In this document: positions 63,008 to 64,000 of the stretch, in pieces
Layout: each line of letters opens with the position of its first letter
Numbering within the stretch: position 1 is the first letter of the stretch
DNA from: G965276765 sp965276825
GTDB taxonomy: Bacteria > Actinomycetota > Acidimicrobiia > Acidimicrobiales > Palsa-688
NCBI GenBank assembly: GCA_965276825.1
Contig: OZ255630.1
Span: forward strand, 1,302,001-1,366,000
Direction: 5' to 3'
DNA: 64,000 nucleotides
Program-made: the position numbers and the translations under genes
The notes under the pieces: generated by a model
Told to the model about the DNA's origin: nothing
Seen by the model: the letters and a program-made list of their open reading frames with translations, nothing else
Databases searched by the model: none

Positions 63008-63935
63008 CGGCGGCCATCGGGTCGCGCCCCGAGTCACCCGGGCCGGCGGAGCCGGCGCCGACCTCGCGGCCTGCGCTCGGGTCGGCGCCCCCGAGCGGGG
63101 CCGCCGGCACCCGCCCGCGCCGGGCGAGGACGGCCGGGCCCGCCGACCTGGCCACGACGTAGATGCCGAAGCTAATCGAGGTGATGAGGAAGCTGGCCTT
63201 GACGGTGGGCAGCGCCAGGCTGAGGAGCAGGCCACCGTCGGCGGCCACCACGGCGAAGACCGTCGACAGGGCGATGACCCTCCTCGGCGTGGCCGCGAGG
63301 CGCACGGCGGCCGCAGCCGGGGTGATGGCCAGGCTGAGGACCAGCAGGGTGCCGACGATCTGGGCGGCCTCCGTGACGGTCAGGGCCAGGACGAAGAGGA
63401 AGGCGATGCCGAGGGCGCGCACCGGCACCCCACGCGCCCTGGCCACCTCCGCGTCGACCGACGCGAACAGCAACGGCCGGTAGATCGCCGCCATCACCGC
63501 GCCGGCGACCGCGGCGATGACCACGAGGGTCCACAGCTGGCCGTTGCTGACCCCGAGGACGTCCCCGAAGAGGATGTTGGTCGCCTCGCTGGCGTACCCC
63601 TGGTAGTAGCCGAGCAGGAAGATCCCCACCCCGAGCCCGAAGGCCAGCAGCACCCCGACGGCCGCGTCGCGCTCCCGGTCGCGCACGCCGAGCAGGCCGA
63701 TCAGGGCGGCGACCACGAGGGACCCGGCGAGGGCGCCCCCCACGGCGTTGCCGTCGACCAGCAGCCCGGCGGCTGCGCCGGTGAAGGCCAGCTCGCTGGT
63801 GCCGTGGACGGCGAAGGCCATGCCCCGCATGACGACGAAGGGCCCGATCACCCCGCAGATCAGCCCGACCAGGGTGGTGGCGAGCAGGGCGTGCTGGGCG
63901 AAGGGCTCGCCCAGGTAGGTGACCAGGTTGCTCAT
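62997..63935 (-). CDS. znuB: Zinc/manganese ABC transporter permease
   Basis: 312 aa. About eight membrane helices of the ABC-3 family (LICGVIGPFVVMRGMAFAVHGTSELAFTG; VFAVVAADGGLLLSLAL) with TLLVLSLAITPAAAAVRLA. The C-terminal 40 residues are a disordered Pro/Gly/Ala tail. The ATG at 63935 overlaps the stop of the upstream ATPase gene. Confidence 0.94.
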   Translation of the reverse strand: MSNLVTYLGEPFAQHALLATTLVGLICGVIGPFVVMRGMAFAVHGTSELAFTGAAAGLLVDGNAVGGALAGSLVVAALIGLLGVRDRERDAAVGVLLAFGLGVGIFLLGYYQGYASEATNILFGDVLGVSNGQLWTLVVIAAVAGAVMAAIYRPLLFASVDAEVARARGVPVRALGIAFLFVLALTVTEAAQIVGTLLVLSLAITPAAAAVRLAATPRRVIALSTVFAVVAADGGLLLSLALPTVKASFLITSISFGIYVVARSAGPAVLARRGRVPAAPLGGADPSAGREVGAGSAGPGDSGRDPMAADAG

Positions 63936-64000
63936 CGCCTGGCCGCCCGGTGCCGCTCGGGACGGCGGCCGTCGTCGCCGTGATGGCCGTGGTGGCCGTC
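63932..64000 (-). CDS. znuC: C-terminal end of zinc ABC transporter ATPase (partial)
   Basis: Only the last 22 residues are in the window: DGHHGHHGDDGRRPERHR and a short end, a His/Asp-rich metal-binding tail. The TGA overlaps the znuB ATG. The identity comes from the operon position and the histidine tail. Confidence 0.75.
   Translation of the reverse strand, partial: DGHHGHHGDDGRRPERHRAARR

Overview
The window comes from the chromosome of a very GC-rich actinobacterium. Evidence for this is WhiB and BldC family regulators, many GTG starts, GTGA/ATGA gene overlaps, leaderless-looking promoters, and the actinobacterial block coaE - uvrB - uvrA - uvrC - rapZ - yvcK - gap - pgk - tpiA - secG. 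The genus cannot be fixed from the sequence. A deep-branching actinobacterium such as an Acidimicrobiia member would fit, but that is inference.

Region 1 (1-860) is chromosomal and holds the end of an antitoxin gene, a PIN-domain VapC toxin and a gene-poor stretch. Region 2 (861-15770) is a 14.9 kb integrated element bounded by a perfect 53-bp direct repeat that is the 3' part of a tRNA-Leu(GAG) gene; the intact tRNA sits at the right end (15719-15802). Next to the right end are an integrase (14489-15643) and a DNA-binding partner gene. A divergent chain of seven overlapping genes follows, covering an Xis-like protein, small zinc-binding proteins, a primase-polymerase and an AAA ATPase. A structured non-coding block comes next, then terminase small and large subunits, six small proteins, a tape measure protein with a lytic transglycosylase domain, and a WhiB protein. 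A second tyrosine recombinase with duplicated core-binding domains lies at the left end. I find no portal, capsid, tail tube or lysis genes, so the element is either a decayed prophage or a phage-dependent satellite.

Region 3 (15901-26665) has a GNAT acetyltransferase, then on the minus strand an oligopeptide/nickel-type ABC transporter (two lipoprotein binding proteins, two permeases, and a fused double ATPase) followed by menB and an alpha/beta hydrolase. Region 4 (26781-37338) is the glycolysis/nucleotide-repair block secG, tpiA, pgk, gap, yvcK, rapZ, a methyltransferase and uvrC. whiA, usually found between yvcK and gap, is missing and a broken Uma2-family gene lies there instead. A VapBC-type module flanked by 84-bp direct repeats splits the methyltransferase from uvrC. 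Region 5 (37444-48000) has a SirB1-like protein, a secreted serine protease, uvrA, a VOC protein, a nucleoside hydrolase, two coupled TrkA genes and a KimA-like transporter with a C-terminal OB fold. Region 6 (48180-53952) has fragments and HicA-like toxin genes, uvrB, an ATPase, coaE and bldC.

Region 7 (54096-62230) looks like a polyamine/amine catabolic cluster: alanine dehydrogenase, APC permease and aldehyde dehydrogenase on one strand, and an Lrp regulator, class III aminotransferase and PuuB-like oxidase on the other. The aminotransferase probably makes alanine from pyruvate, and alanine dehydrogenase could regenerate pyruvate. Region 8 (62540-64000) is a zinc module: zur, znuB and the end of znuC. 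Minisatellites and dispersed intergenic repeats are frequent. Two minisatellites (at ald and uvrA) include the stop codon of the gene they follow.
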